The position numbers and the translations under genes are program-made. 60,000 nucleotides of DNA from Strigamia acuminata (lineage: Eukaryota; Arthropoda; Chilopoda; Geophilomorpha; Linotaeniidae): NCBI GenBank assembly GCA_949358305.1, contig OX442316.1, positions 15,006,001 through 15,066,000 on the forward strand. Direction: 5' to 3'. The notes beneath the pieces are model-generated. The model saw only the letters and a program-made list of their open reading frames with translations, was not told the origin of the DNA and ran no database searches. This document shows positions 46,466 through 58,357 of the stretch, in pieces. The first letter of the stretch is position 1; each line of letters opens with the position of its first letter.

Positions 46466-47240
46466 ATATTTATTTATTTAAGAGACACTCCAGTGGAGTA
46501 AGATACAGGTTTATAAAAGAGCTTGTTGGTCTAATTGGTGTTTGCTTATACGCTTATGAAGGTGGCGGCAGTGGAAACGACACTTTGAGGCAGCACAGTC
46601 AAAGACCGTAGTGCGGAGGTCGATGGGAAGATCATTCCAGAGTGACGTGCATCTATGTGGGAATGTCTTGCGTAGGTAGGTCGTTCGCTCTACCGTGATC
46701 TCGAACTTATGGCGCCGAGACGTCCGGGTATTCACATCAGAGTGGTAGAATTCCGTAATGGCATGAGCAGGATGATCAGTATTTCGGAAGACATCTGCTA
46801 TGGCGGAGAGATCATGAAGCAGGAGGAGGTTGTCCAATGTGAGGATACCGAACTCATTGCACACCGGGGTGATGTGGTCATGACCGTAACCAGTGCTGGA
46901 CTGGCCCGGCGGGCTACCGGGAGTTTCCCGGTGGCCCGTGGCCGCCGTGGCCTGTTGTGGCCTGCTGAAGCCCGTCTCGACTCCATTAATTGTGGCCCGG
47001 ACACCCAGATTTCCCGGTAATAAATTTGTTCCCAGTCCAGCCCTGACCGTAACGGTTGAAAGCGTTGCGGATGACCGCGTTGTACGCCTTAGCGAGAGGG
47101 AACTTGAACCGGCGGGCCGTCGAGTTCCAAATCGACGAGGCATAGGTGATGACGGGGTAAATCTTGGACTTAATGTTTGGATCAAATTTGGAGTATACAG
47201 TAGCTTATGCCTGATTCCAAAGCGGCACGTTTTACCCTTA
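46466..47240 (-). mobile_element. LINE 3' fragment interrupted by a hAT-type MITE
   Basis: The minus strand encodes the last part of a LINE reverse transcriptase, with HSDVNTRTSRRHKFEITVER, FPHRCTSLWNDLPIDLR and a cysteine/histidine-rich end. It shares the tail and the 3' palindrome (ACTCCAGTGGAGT, 46,487-46,499) with the fragment at 13,657-14,010. The 155-bp insert at 46,891-47,045 splits it; without that insert the LINE sequence is continuous. 5'-truncated and inactive. Confidence 0.8.
46891..47045 (+). mobile_element. 155-bp hAT-type MITE with 8-bp target duplication
   Basis: Termini CAGTGCTGGACTGG and CCAGTCCAGCCCTG form inverted repeats with one mismatch. The 8-bp duplication ACCGTAAC is present at 46,883-46,890 and 47,046-47,053. 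An 8-bp duplication with CAG-type ends is the signature of hAT superfamily elements. The body is GC-rich, unlike its host DNA, and has no coding capacity. Confidence 0.88.
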
Positions 47241-47633
47241 TGCCTCCGAGGATTAATTGCTTTTTGTTATTGGCATTGACCTCAAGTGTGGTGTGTTTCG
47301 TGCTTGTATTTGTATTGGATGCTGTCGGATGGTAGGGATGTAACTGGATGTATTTTGGAAATGACCAGTCGACAGTGTGGAATTAGCATGAATGTTTTAT
47401 TGTAAAGAAAGTACACACACGTCACAAAATAACATTTAAAAATGGAGTGAAAAACACTTCAGAGTGCACTGGCATTGATTGAAGTTTAGGAGTCATAAAT
47501 TTCTCTAAAGGTGTTTGCTTTTTATTCGAGTTTAATTGCAAAATAAATTTTCAACGTTCGAAGGCATAAAACTCACGTTAATAGCATTTTTGTAATAAAC
47601 ATTCTGCAATATGTCTATTGAGTGAAGGTTGAA

Positions 47634-48094
47634 TCTAGGATGATTTACCACAGGACTTCACATCCGCCATTTTTTTAAAATCTAAGTTGTCCCGTAGAAA
47701 TGCGAAGAAAGAGCCATCTGTCCTTGCATTGTTAAAACTTTTTGCGGGCAAATGGCCGACAATTGACATCCCGCATTTACCTTTTTGGAGGATGTTATAC
47801 AGTAACGTAGTTATATTTTATTTAACATTTGATTTAAAATTAATATCTAAAAATGTAATAAATAATTTTCAGACATTATTTTTAACTTAAAAATAAAATA
47901 TAAATTTCTTCTAAAAAATGAAAATGCGGTATGTCATGTCAGATGTCCGCCATTTGCCTGTAAAATGACGTCATTTTGTGTAATTTTGGCTATGGATGGC
48001 GCCATGATCACAAGACAGTCACAAGACAGAATCACATTACGGTCTAACAATGAAATTTTGCTAGATGTGAAGTCCTGTGGTAAATCGTCCTAGG
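47634..48094. mobile_element. MITE copy 1 (TIR TCTAGGATGATTTACCACAG)
   Basis: 461 bp with about 31-bp terminal inverted repeats (left 47,634-47,664, right 48,064-48,094, GATGTGAAGTCCTGTGGTAA). It is flanked by TTGAA at 47,629-47,633 and 48,095-48,099. The paralogous spacer after copy F shows the unoccupied site with a single TTGAA (42,272-42,276). No transposase frame is present. The superfamily is not certain. Confidence 0.85.
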
Positions 48095-48490
48095 TTGAAC
48101 CTAGGACGATTTACTACAGGACTTCACATCCGCCATTTTTTTGTAATCTAAATTGTCCCGTACAAATGCGAAAAAGGAGCAATCTGTCGTTGCATTTTTA
48201 AAACTTTTTGCGGGCAAATGGCGGACAATTGACATCCCACATTTACATTTTCCTAGGATGTTATAACATAGTTCAATTTTATTTAACGTTGGATTTAAAA
48301 TCATACCTAAAAATGTAATAAACAATTTTTAGATATTATTTTTAACTTAAACATAAAATATAAATGTCCTCTAAAAATGCAAATGCGGGATGTCATGTCA
48401 GTTGTCCGCCATTTGCCCGCAAAATGACGTCATTTTGTGCTGTTTTGGCCGGATGGTGCCACGATCACAAGACAGAATCGCTTTACAGTC

Positions 48491-50211
48491 TGTGACGATG
48501 ACCTTTCGATGACGCTATCCGCTCAAAATGTGTATTTTGGCATAACAAGCAAGTCTATCAATTCTAGTAGTTGAGAGATAAGTTAACAAACCTAAAGTGT
48601 GAACTGGGTAAAATAATGACACATGCGGTTATCAAGACATAACATGATTTATTGATATATAAATATAATCACCGTGAAGTGATTATATTAATCAATTCGC
48701 ATAAACTACAGTTATACATTAACTATGCCGACAATTGGCCGTATAAATGGGTAGATAAACTATACATACAGTCGCCTAAACGGCGCTATGATAATATCAA
48801 GTCGGCTTCGTCGGGTCAGTAAGATGTCGTCTGAATCGGTTGATTATTTGGTCCTAATTGCACATCGGGGTCTGGTTCAAATCTGTAATGAAAAAGTTAG
48901 TATCCGAGGACGTCCGGTTGACGGTATCTGCATCGCCACAAACTTGGGGCGGTTATTGGTTTAAATGGCTTGTGAGAGCCATTTACCAATTGACCTCTTA
49001 TAAGTGGTTTAAGACATTTATAATTGGTGTGATACGTCAAATTGGTTCTTCATACGAGAGTAAACTGTTGCGAGTTTACAATCATAACTTCTGGTTCCGT
49101 GCAATGGATGCATTTATTAGAGTATTACTTTTCAGTAAATACTCGTAATAATTCTGCTTACATAAAGTTGGCAATTTAGCTACACATTTACTGGCAAGTA
49201 AATGCTAATGTAGCTAGTCTTCAGTTTGGTACAGTTCTGGAAGAAGTATCCATGTTTATGCACAATGCTGAGTTGTGACATAAACTAGCTGGGGATTTAA
49301 TCTAACTAAACTTTTCCGAGTTTAGTTATTTCAACCCTAATGTTACATTTTCGACACGCTGTTCGGCAGCCGTGGTTTACTGTAACTGGCAGGCCTTGTG
49401 GAACACTTGTTGAATTATATCCGGCCCGACGGGATTCTTACTACTCATCGCCGCGACCTGATCTCCTCACGGCCACACAGCCGTCATCGGGCACCCGGAC
49501 ATGGAGGCATCATATCACCCATCTCCACGTCAAGTGTACGCCGTATGTAGGTTGTCATAGGCCCGCAGTATAAGGGGCATTGACTGCGCAATCAACAGAC
49601 AAGCAAGTGTCTGCGCAATCAACATGACAACCGGAGTAGTAGAAAGGGCTCAAGAAAACATATAGTCAAATATCTGGTCAAGAGCGAGTTACTTCCTGTT
49701 GCAAGGAAATATATACTCATGGTGGACAATAGCTTGACCATTGCTCCAATGAGAGCAGTGGTCCCCTGAATCCCTCCAATCACTGGTCAGAGTGATGGGA
49801 TACTCAGGACACATTTCCAGTCCAGGTGGTCAACAGGAACTGGATACACAGGCCATAGCTCTCTGCTAGGTCAGGACAGGAACTGGATAGCGAGGAACAC
49901 TTTTGGATTAAGTCTTTCAACTTAACCAAGGGGGGTCCGAGCTGGAAGCAGGTGCAGAGGGGTGAGTTAATCCCCTAAACCTAGTTTTGTGATAACTTGA
50001 CAAGAGTTGTCACAAAACAGTTTAATATCAATATTTACTTCAATAAATAAAGATAAAGTTGATTCTCTACATTGAAATCACATAAAAGTTGCATTTTATG
50101 TGATTTTACATCAAACTGGAAATTCTGTTCGAATTTGCCACTTTTGGTCGTCAGCGCCATCTATTGGCGAAATTGTCGTTATATCGAGTGGAGAAGGCCG
50201 TGACCGTCATA
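48491..50211 (-). repeat. 3' LTR of the retrotransposon
   Basis: 1,721 bp; on the minus strand it starts TATGACGGTCACGG and ends CATCGTCACA. It contains two plus-strand open frames (48,858-49,148 and 49,340-49,573) that are antisense to the element; their identity in both LTRs simply reflects LTR identity. Confidence 0.92.
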
Positions 50212-50213
50212 CA

Positions 50214-50221
50214 TCCCCCTT
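50214..50221 (-). other. Polypurine tract
   Basis: On the minus strand AAGGGGGA lies two bases (TG) before the 3' LTR, where plus-strand DNA synthesis would be primed. Confidence 0.8.
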
Positions 50222-50659
50222 AATCACTGGAATTATGTAAATAATTACACGTGATTTTCGCCGATAATCGTCTCGATATACGACACTGTTCATTGTGGAT
50301 CAGTAAACGTTACGTATCTTGTAAAAGATATCTAACAATGCAAATATAATAAAGAGTGAGGATTATTCATTTCAAATTATATTTTTGACCATTAATAATT
50401 TATTCAATCATTAACCGTTCGGGTGACTTCGGAGTGAATTGTTTTCCTGAATTTATACAAATTCAGAAAAACAACCAATCGTGAAAACTGGCATCGAAAG
50501 TATTTAATAATATATTTTGTACAAAATATAAATTAAATCACGTCTTTAGAATATTCTTAATAATTTTAAGATTATTAATAAATGTTCAAAAATCCGTTTT
50601 AATCTTTGAGATCAATCATCAAGTCGACATTCAAAAAAATTAATAATAATTTTTTACAA

Positions 50660-52080
50660 TCATTAGTAAGTGTTCAAACGGATGTTTCATTTCTTTTAAT
50701 ATTTCGATTAAAAATATTAAAAAGAAACCTGGTCCAATTTCTTAGTTTATTTCTCAGAAAAGAAAGTAAACACAAGAAATTAATCTTCTAATTTTCAAAA
50801 GAAAATTTGCTGTTTCATTTCTTTTAATATTTCAATTAAAAATATTAACAAGAAACCCGGTCAAATTTCTTAGTTTATTTCTCAGAAAAGAAAGTAAACA
50901 CAAGAAATTAATCTTCTAATTTTCAAAAGAAAATTTGCTGTTTTCATTTCTTTTAATATTTCGATTAAAAATATTAAAAAGAAACCTGGTCAAATTTCTT
51001 AGTTTATTTCTCATAAAAGAAAGTAAACACAAGAAATTAATCTTCAAATTTTCGTGAGAAAATTGCTGTTTCATTTCTTTTAATATTTTCGATTAAAAAT
51101 ACTAAAAGGAAATCTGGTCAAATTTCTTAGTTTATTTCTCAGAAAAGAAAGTAAACACAAGAAATTAATCTTCTAATTTTCAAAAGAAAATTTGCTGTTT
51201 CCTTTCTTTTAATATTTTCGATTAAAAATACTAAAAGGAAATCTGGTCAAATTTCTTAGTTTATTTCTCATAAAAGAAAGTAAACACAAGAAATTAATCT
51301 TCTAATTTTCAAAAGAAAATTTGCTGTTTCCTTTCTTTTAATATTTTCGATTAAAAATACTAAAAGGAAATCTGGTCAAATTTCTTAGTTTATTTCTCAT
51401 AAAAGAAAGTAAACACAAGAAATTAATCTTCTAATTTTCAAAAGAAAATTTGCTGTTTCATTTCTTTTAATATTTCAATTAAAAATATTAACAAGAAACC
51501 TGGTCAAATTTCTTAGTTTATTTCTCATAAAAGAAAGTAAACACAAGAAATTAATCTTCTAATTTTCAAAAGAAAATTTGCTGTTTTCATTTCTTTTAAT
51601 ATTTCGATTAACAATATTAAAAAGAAACCTGGTCAAATTTCTTAGTTTATTTCTCGTAAAAGAAAGTAAACACAAGAAATTAATCTTCAAATTTTCGTGA
51701 GAAAATTGCTGTTTCATTTCTTTTAATATTTTCGATTAAAAATACTAAAAGGAAATCTGGTCAAATTTCTTAGTTTATTTCTCAGAAAAGAAAGTAAACA
51801 CAAGAACTAATCTTCTAATTTTCAAAAGAAAATTTGCTGTTTCCTTTCTTTTAATATTTTCGATTAAAAATACTAAAAGGAAATCTGGTCAAATTTCTTA
51901 GTTTATTTCTCATAAAAGAAAGTAAACACAAGAAATTAATCTTCAAATTTTCGTGAGAAAATTGCTGTTTCATTTCTTTTAATATTTCAATTAAAAATAT
52001 TAACAAGAAACCTGGTCAAATTTCTTAGTTTATTTCTCATAAAAGAAAGTAACCACAAGAAATAAATCTTCTAATTTGCA
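50660..52080. repeat. About 128-bp tandem array inside the retrotransposon
   Basis: About eleven units with a period of 127-129 bp, each containing TTTCTTAGTTTATTTCTC, AGAAAGTAAACACAAGAAAT and a TTTCTTTTAATATTTCGATT-type segment. Units alternate between a few subtypes (for example CAAAAGAAAATTTGC against CGTGAGAAAATTGC), suggesting expansion in blocks. No coding content. Confidence 0.9.
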
Positions 52081-54306
52081 GTTTGATGTTTTCTTGGGAG
52101 GAGAAAATGTAACTGTCCAGTTGAAGTTTTTTCCCCCTTTTGCTCCATTCTTCGAATGACTGCACCTCAGGCGACGGTAGGTGTCTGTCTGACGGTTAAT
52201 TGTTCTCGCGTCCTCAGGGAGTTTGTATTTCTTCACATTGTCTGGCATTTGCAAGATGACAAACAAACTTTATGGATAGAAAATTTGCCGTTGTTTTTGT
52301 TACTTCTAATATTTCTATTGGAAATATTAAAAAGAAACCTTGTCAACTTGCTTACAAGTAAGTCTGATTTTCAGTAGAAAAGCAAACCTGAAAAATTATT
52401 TCTAGATTTTTTGAGAAACTAGAGCATAATTCATTTCCAGTAGATTTATTTTAAGTGTTATAAAAAGTTTCATTCTTATATACACCTCTTTATTTCCAAA
52501 TTTTTTGAGAAAGGGTTATAAAGAGTTTCATTCTTTACCCCTTCCCCCTTTTTCTTCAGAATTATCAGATTCTGTAGAAATATCAAAAATGAAACTCAGT
52601 TAAACTTCTTAGTTTAATTTTCAACAAAATAAACATAAAAAATTTAATTCCCAAAATTTTCGGGAGAAAATTATCGTTTTGTTGTCTTTAGTACTTCTGT
52701 CGAAATACTAAAGTCAGACCTTATTTCCACATTTTTATTAATCACATTCCTGATTAACAAAACGTTGTTTTGATTCTTAAAATGTTTCTTGTGAGAGAAA
52801 ACATTATAAAAAGGTTGAAGGTTGGGTGGATGAAAAGTGACCTTTTGGGGTCAACTTAGTCATTCATCCCCCTTTGCTGGGGTTCCCTCTAAGTTTCCAT
52901 TGTTTCCAACAAATCTTGTCGGTGCGTCATAATAATTTTTATTCAAAAAAAAAATGACTCTTCAATTTTACTTTTATTTCTTGCGAAATAATAAATAAAG
53001 TACGGTAGTTTCTAATCAATACGAATAATTCCGGGAACAATGGTTAATTATTATTTTGATTAGAAATAATAATAACATGGTGATCTGGCAGCTATATTTC
53101 CCTGGTTTTAAAGAGAATTTCCTCTAGTTTGTGAGTCGTTTGCTCCTAGAGGGAGAAAGAGTACAAACTTCGAAAAAAAACTCTACTTTGAACCAGAATC
53201 AAATTTGTATCAACTTTCTTGTAAAAAGAATTTCCTCCAGTTTGTGAAATCGTTTGCTCCTAGAGGGAGAAAGAGCACAAACTTCGAAAAACTCCACCTT
53301 ACCAAAAAGTTGATTTCACGTTAAGTCTTAGTTAATGTGAATAAATTTGACAGGAAGAAGTTTGATTAATATTTCGATTAGAAATAATAATAACACAGTG
53401 GTGTTGTAGTTATATTTTTCTTGTAAAAGAGAAAATACAACAACAAACAATGGTTATAATTTTCTCGCGAAAGAAAAATTACAACACAAAATGTCAAAAT
53501 GCTCAAATATGAGTTTTCCAACTTCTATCCAAGTTGTAGAATCTTCAGTTGGCTTTCTTAGTCAAACTTTTTATTCAAAAGAAATTGACTCAAGAAAATT
53601 TTCAATTTATTTATATTTCTCGCGAAATAATAAATAAAGTACGGTAGCCTAATTATTACATTTTTTGTGCAAAAAATGCAACTAGACGGTTGTTACGAAT
53701 AAATTCGTGGCAGTGTTTAATTAATATTTCGAATGGAAATAATAACAACACGGTGAATTGTCATCATATTTTTCTTGTCAAAGAGAAAATACAACAAACA
53801 AAACAGTGGTTCTAAATTTCTTGTTAAAGAAAAATTAAAACATCAAAACGTTGGTTATAATTTTCTTGTTAGAGAAAAATTAAAACACAAAACGTCGGTC
53901 TAAACTAAAATGGCGACAGTACGCCCTCAAAAATAATTTTCCAACATCTGAGTAATATTTCCTTAGCTTAATCTTTTTCGAGAATTAAACTTTTGAAATT
54001 TATTAACTCCAAATTTACGGTTTTCCCCTGGCTAAATAACTCTTGAAGTTATAAACTAGTGAGAATTCTACATTAATATTTCTACCAAAATATTAAGTAA
54101 CAAAACCGCTGCAAAGTTCCATGGTTAATTTTTTTGTATAAAAAGTAACCCTTGAATTCTTATTTCTTGATTTTTCTTAAAATATTTTTTGCAAAAATAT
54201 CTCAAGGGAATATTTGTGGAAATACAGTTTAATTAGGTTTATTTTCTTGTAGGAAAATAAACTCTACAATCTCGCTTTTTCTTGATGCTGAAAAATGGTG
54301 TCACAT
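52081..54306. other. AT-rich retrotransposon interior without a coding region
   Basis: Short direct repeats are frequent, for example two copies of a segment with TTTGCTCCTAGAGGGAGAAA (53,141 and 53,250) and recurrent TTTCTTGT-AAAGAGAAAAT hairpin-like pieces. A short piece around AATAATTTTTATTCAAAA (about 52,930) recurs at about 54,450 and 55,098. No polyprotein frame is seen on either strand. Confidence 0.6.
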
Positions 54307-55095
54307 CTAACTGGAAGTGACTACCATAAAACTTCCAAATCGTTCGCGATCACTTATTACAATGTCCAAACGCTCAGGGTTAGATTTATTGTTAGATAAA
54401 TTCTTTTCCCCTTGTTTTCTTGCTTCGAATAAATCGCGTCGGTTTTGCCATAATAATTTTTGTTCAAAATTAAATATGAACAGTGCAAATTCAAACATCA
54501 GCGATAGTTCGACCACCGGTGGAGGTGGAGGAACAAGCCGTCTTGGTGAAGTCGAATACGTACGTCGTTCGGGAGTGGAGTTTCGCAACTCTGCCCTCGA
54601 ATTATTCGCTACAGGTGAAGTTCGTTGGTCCTGTCGGATCGGTGTACCGACTCGGGGTTGCTGCACATCCGTACGTTCAGTCGACGGAGCCTCGTGGGAC
54701 TTTGGAGTCGATGCACGTGGCGCCAAAGTTCGTTCTCGTCTCGGTGAAGACGATTTATCTACGGGTAATGGCATTGGAGCGCGTGGCGGCCCACGCGACT
54801 TCTTCTAAGTTGCTGGCGGTCTTCCGTTAATACCTCCGTGGTTCAGTTCCAAACCGTCCGCTGACTGAGCGGAGCGATCTGACGAACTTCCGGGTTGCTG
54901 GTTACGGGCCGTGAACTGCTTAGTTTCGGCCAGCGAATTGAAGGATCGTATGTCCAAATTGAAATGGCAACAATACGCCTGTAATTCTTCGTCGTCTCGT
55001 AGCGTGCGTTCGTCTACGCGTGGAGTGAATGGGTTGTGAGACCTGTTCTCCTCCTCCTGATTCATCGTCGCGAACAAATCGTGTCGGTGTTTCAT
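54307..55095 (-). CDS. Two degenerate minus-strand open frames in the retrotransposon interior
   Basis: Frames 55,095-54,805 (96 codons) and 54,774-54,307 (155 codons) read in the sense of the element. They are proline-, arginine- and serine-rich and lie about 1.5 kb after the primer site, where gag would be expected, but no capsid or zinc-knuckle motif is visible. Each contains a similar short motif (HRHDLFAT and NRRDLFEA) followed by acidic and basic residues, and the underlying DNA (54,415-54,475 and 55,060-55,125) is also similar, so part of the region was duplicated. The plus-strand frame over the same DNA is considered a shadow. At best a remnant of gag or of a 5' leader. Confidence 0.35.
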
Positions 55096-55140
55096 GGTAA
55101 TTTTTATTCAAAATTAACAGATACAGGGTGAACTTCAAAA

Positions 55141-55330
55141 AAATCGGCGATAGATTCGGTGTGAGATTACGTACCGTTTAGTACGTAACCGACAAAATCG
55201 AACAACAACAAAAATTGGCGATAGGTTCGGTGTGAGATTACGTACCGTTTAGTACGTAACCGCCAAAATCGAACAACAACAAAAATTGGCGATAGGTTTG
55301 GTGTTAAAACGTGTACTGTGGGGTACACGA
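55141..55330. repeat. Three-copy repeat, period about 71 bp
   Basis: Units start at about 55,143, 55,214 and 55,285 with GGCGATAGGTTCGGTGTGAG and contain the hairpin TACGTACCGTTTAGTACGTA. The third unit is diverged. The rest of the interval to 56,616 is AT-rich with no gene seen. Confidence 0.8.
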
Positions 55331-56616
55331 AAAACAACAAGAAAATAACGCCCAAAAAATAGATTGGAGTACGAAGGATTTTAATACAACACTAGCGCGG
55401 AGAAACAGTCACGCCTAAATTAAAACTAGAGAAAGAATAGTACAACTGATTCTTTAAACTTGGTGTGGGCAAAACACACTTAAACTACAAAAATGAAAAT
55501 ACACTTTTTATACTAAACTAGCGCTTAGGGAGGTGCGCTTTAAACTACAATGTTTTAACAAAATTACACTTAACTTTACGGCTTTTTCGGATGCAAATGG
55601 TCCAAACGAACAAGGTGGTCACGGTCCAAAATGGTGGTCAAGAGACGTCCAGTCGGTGTGGATGCAAGAATGCAAGTGGTCTTCACACTTCCCAAAAAAT
55701 GGAATTTTTGGGTTAATCCGTTCAGTGGGATTGGACGAATGAAAAAATGACACATTTGACGTGTGTCACTCATTCCTCACCCAACAATGCATTTCCTTTT
55801 TTGGATATGCCACCCACTGAGTTTTGGTCCAAATTCTTTTTCGAGAATTTGAACTTTGCCATTCTTGTCAGCAAGATTAACCTGTTTTTTAAGACAAGTC
55901 AAAATCGCCCATTCTCCACAGCTGCTTGACAATCTCCAGTCTCTTTGTAAAGAGAAAATTGTTTTTATTTCTTTTTCGGGAAATAATCACAAAATACTAC
56001 CATTAGTCACATTTTTGGTGAGAAAATATGACCTCTTCAGACTACCATCCAAGTGTCGTTAACTTTTCGTACAAAAAGTTAAAGTTCAAGCATTTTGATT
56101 AGAAATAACTTAAACAATGGACAGCATCGTAAATTCTTCGAGTTGTAGAAACTTCTGTTTGTTTGTCGAGAATCAAAACTTTTTATTCAAAAGACTTGAC
56201 CCAACAAACGTCGGGCACATTTATTTATATTTCTCGCAAAATAATAAATAACGTACGGTAGTCTATTTGTTACACCTTCTTGCAAGAAAAATGCAACTAG
56301 ACTCGGGAGACAGTATTCAAATAATATTTTGATTAAAATATTATCAACACTGTGAAATTTGTAATTATATTTTTCTTTTTCGAGAGAAAATACAACAAAC
56401 AAATCAATAATCGTAATTTTCTCGTTAAAGAAAATCACAACACGAACAAAACGGTTATAAATTTCTTTTTTAAGAAAATTTACAACACGGACATTTAGTC
56501 ATAATTTTCTGTTTAGAAAAAATACAACTCAGCCATAATTTTCTTGGTAAAGAAAAATTACAACAAAAATGTCAAAATTCAAAATTTTACCTAAGTTCAC
56601 TTTTAGTTTGCAACCT

Positions 56617-56634
56617 ATCTCGGTGGAACCTCCA
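56617..56634 (-). other. tRNA-Gln primer-binding site
   Basis: The plus strand reads ATCTCGGTGGAACCTCCA, equal to the 3' end of metazoan tRNA-Gln: T-stem CTCGG, acceptor strand TGGAACC, discriminator T, then CCA. Its complement on the minus strand is the site where that tRNA would prime reverse transcription. It lies two bases from the 5' LTR. Confidence 0.92.
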
Positions 56635-56636
56635 CG

Positions 56637-58357
56637 TGTGACGATGACCTTTCGATGACGCTATCCGCTCAAAATGTGTATTTTGGCATAACAAGCAAGT
56701 CTATCAATTCTAGTAGTTGAGAGATAAGTTAACAAACCTAAAGTGTGAACTGGGTAAAATAATGACACATGCGGTTATCAAGACATAACATGATTTATTG
56801 ATATATAAATATAATCACCGTGAAGTGATTATATTAATCAATTCGCATAAACTACAGTTATACATTAACTATGCCGACAATTGGCCGTATAAATGGGTAG
56901 ATAAACTATACATACAGTCGCCTAAACGGCGCTATGATAATATCAAGTCGGCTTCGTCGGGTCAGTAAGATGTCGTCTGAATCGGTTGATTATTTGGTCC
57001 TAATTGCACATCGGGGTCTGGTTCAAATCTGTAATGAAAAAGTTAGTATCCGAGGACGTCCGGTTGACGGTATCTGCATCGCCACAAACTTGGGGCGGTT
57101 ATTGGTTTAAATGGCTTGTGAGAGCCATTTACCAATTGACCTCTTATAAGTGGTTTAAGACATTTATAATTGGTGTGATACGTCAAATTGGTTCTTCATA
57201 CGAGAGTAAACTGTTGCGAGTTTACAATCATAACTTCTGGTTCCGTGCAATGGATGCATTTATTAGAGTATTACTTTTCAGTAAATACCCGTAATAATTC
57301 TGCTTACATAAAGTTGGCAATTTAGCTACACATTTACTGGCAAGTAAATGCTAATGTAGCTAGTCTTCAGTTTGGTACAGTTCTGGAAGAAGTATCCATG
57401 TTTATGCACAATGCTGAGTTGTGACATAAACTAGCTGGGGATTTAATCTAACTAAACTTTTCCGAGTTTAGTTATTTCAACCCTAATGTTACATTTTCGA
57501 CACGCTGTTCGGCAGCCGTGGTTTACTGTAACTGGCAGGCCTTGTGGAACACTTGTTGAATTATATCCGGCCCGACGGGATTCTTACTACTCATCGCCGC
57601 GACCTGATCTCCTCACGGCCACACAGCCGTCATCGGGCACCCGGACATGGAGGCATCATATCACCCATCTCCACGTCAAGTGTACGCCGTATGTAGGTTG
57701 TCATAGGCCCGCAGTATAAGGGGCATTGACTGCGCAATCAACAGACAAGCAAGTGTCTGCGCAATCAACATGACAACCGGAGTAGTAGAAAGGGCTCAAG
57801 AAAACATATAGTCAAATATCTGGTCAAGAGCGAGTTACTTCCTGTTGCAAGGAAATATATACTCATGGTGGACAATAGCTTGACCATTGCTCCAATGAGA
57901 GCAGTGGTCCCCTGAATCCCTCCAATCACTGGTCAGAGTGATGGGATACTCAGGACACATTTCCAGTCCAGGTGGTCAACAGGAACTGGATACACAGGCC
58001 ATAGCTCTCTGCTAGGTCAGGACAGGAACTGGATAGCGAGGAACACTTTTGGATTAAGTCTTTCAACTTAACCAAGGGGGGTCCGAGCTGGAAGCAGGTG
58101 CAGAGGGGTGAGTTAATCCCCTAAACCTAGTTTTGTGATAACTTGACAAGAGTTGTCACAAAACAGTTTAATATCAATATTTACTTCAATAAATAAAGAT
58201 AAAGTTGATTCTCTACATTGAAATCACATAAAAGTTGCATTTTATGTGATTTTACATCAAACTGGAAATTCTGTTCGAATTTGCCACTTTTGGTCGTCAG
58301 CGCCATCTATTGGCGAAATTGTCGTTATATCGAGTGGAGAAGGCCGTGACCGTCATA
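56637..58357 (-). repeat. 5' LTR of the retrotransposon
   Basis: Same length as the 3' LTR (1,721 bp) with no indel between them. Its outer end abuts AGTC and the right part of MITE copy 2. Confidence 0.92.

Larger units (their letters stand above)
48491..58357 (-). mobile_element. LTR retrotransposon, non-autonomous, minus orientation
   Basis: 9,867 bp. The LTRs at 48,491-50,211 and 56,637-58,357 are both exactly 1,721 bp and nearly identical (one difference found: T at 49,143, C at 57,289). A 4-bp target duplication AGTC lies at 48,487-48,490 and 58,358-58,361. The primer-binding site at 56,617-56,634 equals the 3' end of tRNA-Gln including CCA, two bases from the LTR. The polypurine tract at 50,214-50,221 lies next to the other LTR, also with two extra bases, as expected when integrase trims two bases per end. 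Orientation is therefore minus. The interior has no recognisable gag, protease, reverse transcriptase or integrase, so it would depend on an autonomous relative. Confidence 0.93.

Noticed and set aside
46709-47279. Plus-strand open frames over the LINE tail
   Set aside because: The coding signal is on the minus strand; part of the frames comes from the nested hAT MITE.
48858-49148. 96-codon frame present identically in both LTRs (also 57,004-57,294)
   Set aside because: Identity follows from LTR identity, and the frame is antisense to the element as set by the primer site and polypurine tract.
50214-50240. Possible plus-strand primer-binding site after the left LTR
   Set aside because: The sequence does not start with TGG and fits no tRNA end; the tRNA-Gln match at the other LTR fixes the minus orientation.
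54317-54808. 163-codon plus-strand frame in the retrotransposon interior
   Set aside because: It is antisense to the element orientation; its glycine/serine-rich stretch mirrors the proline-rich minus-strand frame.
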